From: an uncultured Clostridia bacterium
GTDB taxonomy: Bacteria; Bacillota; Clostridia; TANB77; CAG-508
DNA: 5,448 nt
Assembly (NCBI GenBank): GCA_934179885.1
Contig: CAKPQY010000063.1
Location: forward strand, 1-5,448
Direction of reading: 5' to 3'
The stretch's first letter is position 1; each line of letters begins with the position of its first letter. Below the pieces are notes generated by a model. The model was not told the origin of the DNA. It ran no database searches and saw nothing but the letters and a program-made list of their open reading frames with translations. Below, one piece after another: positions 5,388-5,448 of the stretch. Made by a program: the position numbers and the translations under genes.

Positions 5388-5448
5388 TGGTGGGCCAAGA
5401 GGGATTCGAACCCCCGACCCCACGCTTAGAAGGCGTGTGCTCTATCCA
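5388..5448 (-). tRNA. tRNA-Arg (TCT anticodon), 3' part; 5' end outside window
   Basis: Read on the minus strand, the segment covers part of the D loop (TGGATAGAGC) and then the anticodon arm CACGC-CTTCTAA-GCGTG. Loop positions 34-36 are TCT, which decodes AGA/AGG arginine codons. The T arm is GGGGG-TTCGAAT-CCCTC, the 3' acceptor strand is TTGGCCC, the discriminator base is A, and CCA is encoded. Roughly the first 15-20 bases (5' acceptor strand and the start of the D arm) lie beyond the right edge. The arms pair well, so the gene looks functional. AGA is the main Arg codon in AT-rich Clostridia. Confidence 0.93.

Noticed and set aside
5388..5448. tRNA-Arg 3' end as an integration site of a mobile element
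   Set aside because: No second copy of the tRNA 3' end, integrase or other mobile-element gene is found in the window.
1..5448. CRISPR array, IS element or phage module
   Set aside because: No regularly spaced repeats, transposase, integrase or structural phage gene was found on either strand.

Overview
This 5.4 kb window is very AT-rich. It has strong GGAGG-type ribosome binding sites, sigma-A-like promoters with 17 bp spacers, and U-tract hairpin terminators after nearly every gene. The gene set and a candidate Spo0A box array suggest a low-GC, spore-forming Gram-positive of the Clostridia. I cannot name the species.

Left end (1-810): the tail of an unrecognised gene runs in from outside the window (+ strand, stop at 201). 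A compact single-gene unit follows on the minus strand. It has its own promoter, a near-perfect Shine-Dalgarno, a 57-aa protein (355-528) and a terminator. Between it and the next gene lie a strong minus-strand terminator (611-657) and a promoter-like sequence (693-721), which together could delimit a roughly 70-nt RNA.

Centre-left (807-2307, minus): a YhfW-type FAD-dependent oxidoreductase that should end in a Rieske [2Fe-2S] domain. One extra base near 978 shifts the frame. The FAD part (450 aa) ends early, and the Rieske domain, with all its cluster ligands intact, lies in the next frame. Restored, the protein would be about 499 aa.

Centre (2482-3879, plus): a complete M18 family zinc aminopeptidase, divergent from the oxidoreductase, with an extended -10 promoter. 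It ends in a long bidirectional terminator with an unusually elaborate loop, shared with the convergent gene.

Centre-right (4017-5100, minus): an XRE-family repressor-like protein, then (upstream, separated by a terminator) a small all-helical protein that looks ferritin-like. The XRE upstream region carries three CGAA-core sites at exact 10 bp spacing. One is a perfect Spo0A box, in an arrangement like known tandem 0A boxes.

Right edge: the 3' part of a tRNA-Arg (TCT anticodon, CCA encoded) on the minus strand, followed by its terminator. The genes look like a set of independent single-gene units rather than one pathway. I see no phage, transposon or CRISPR structure.
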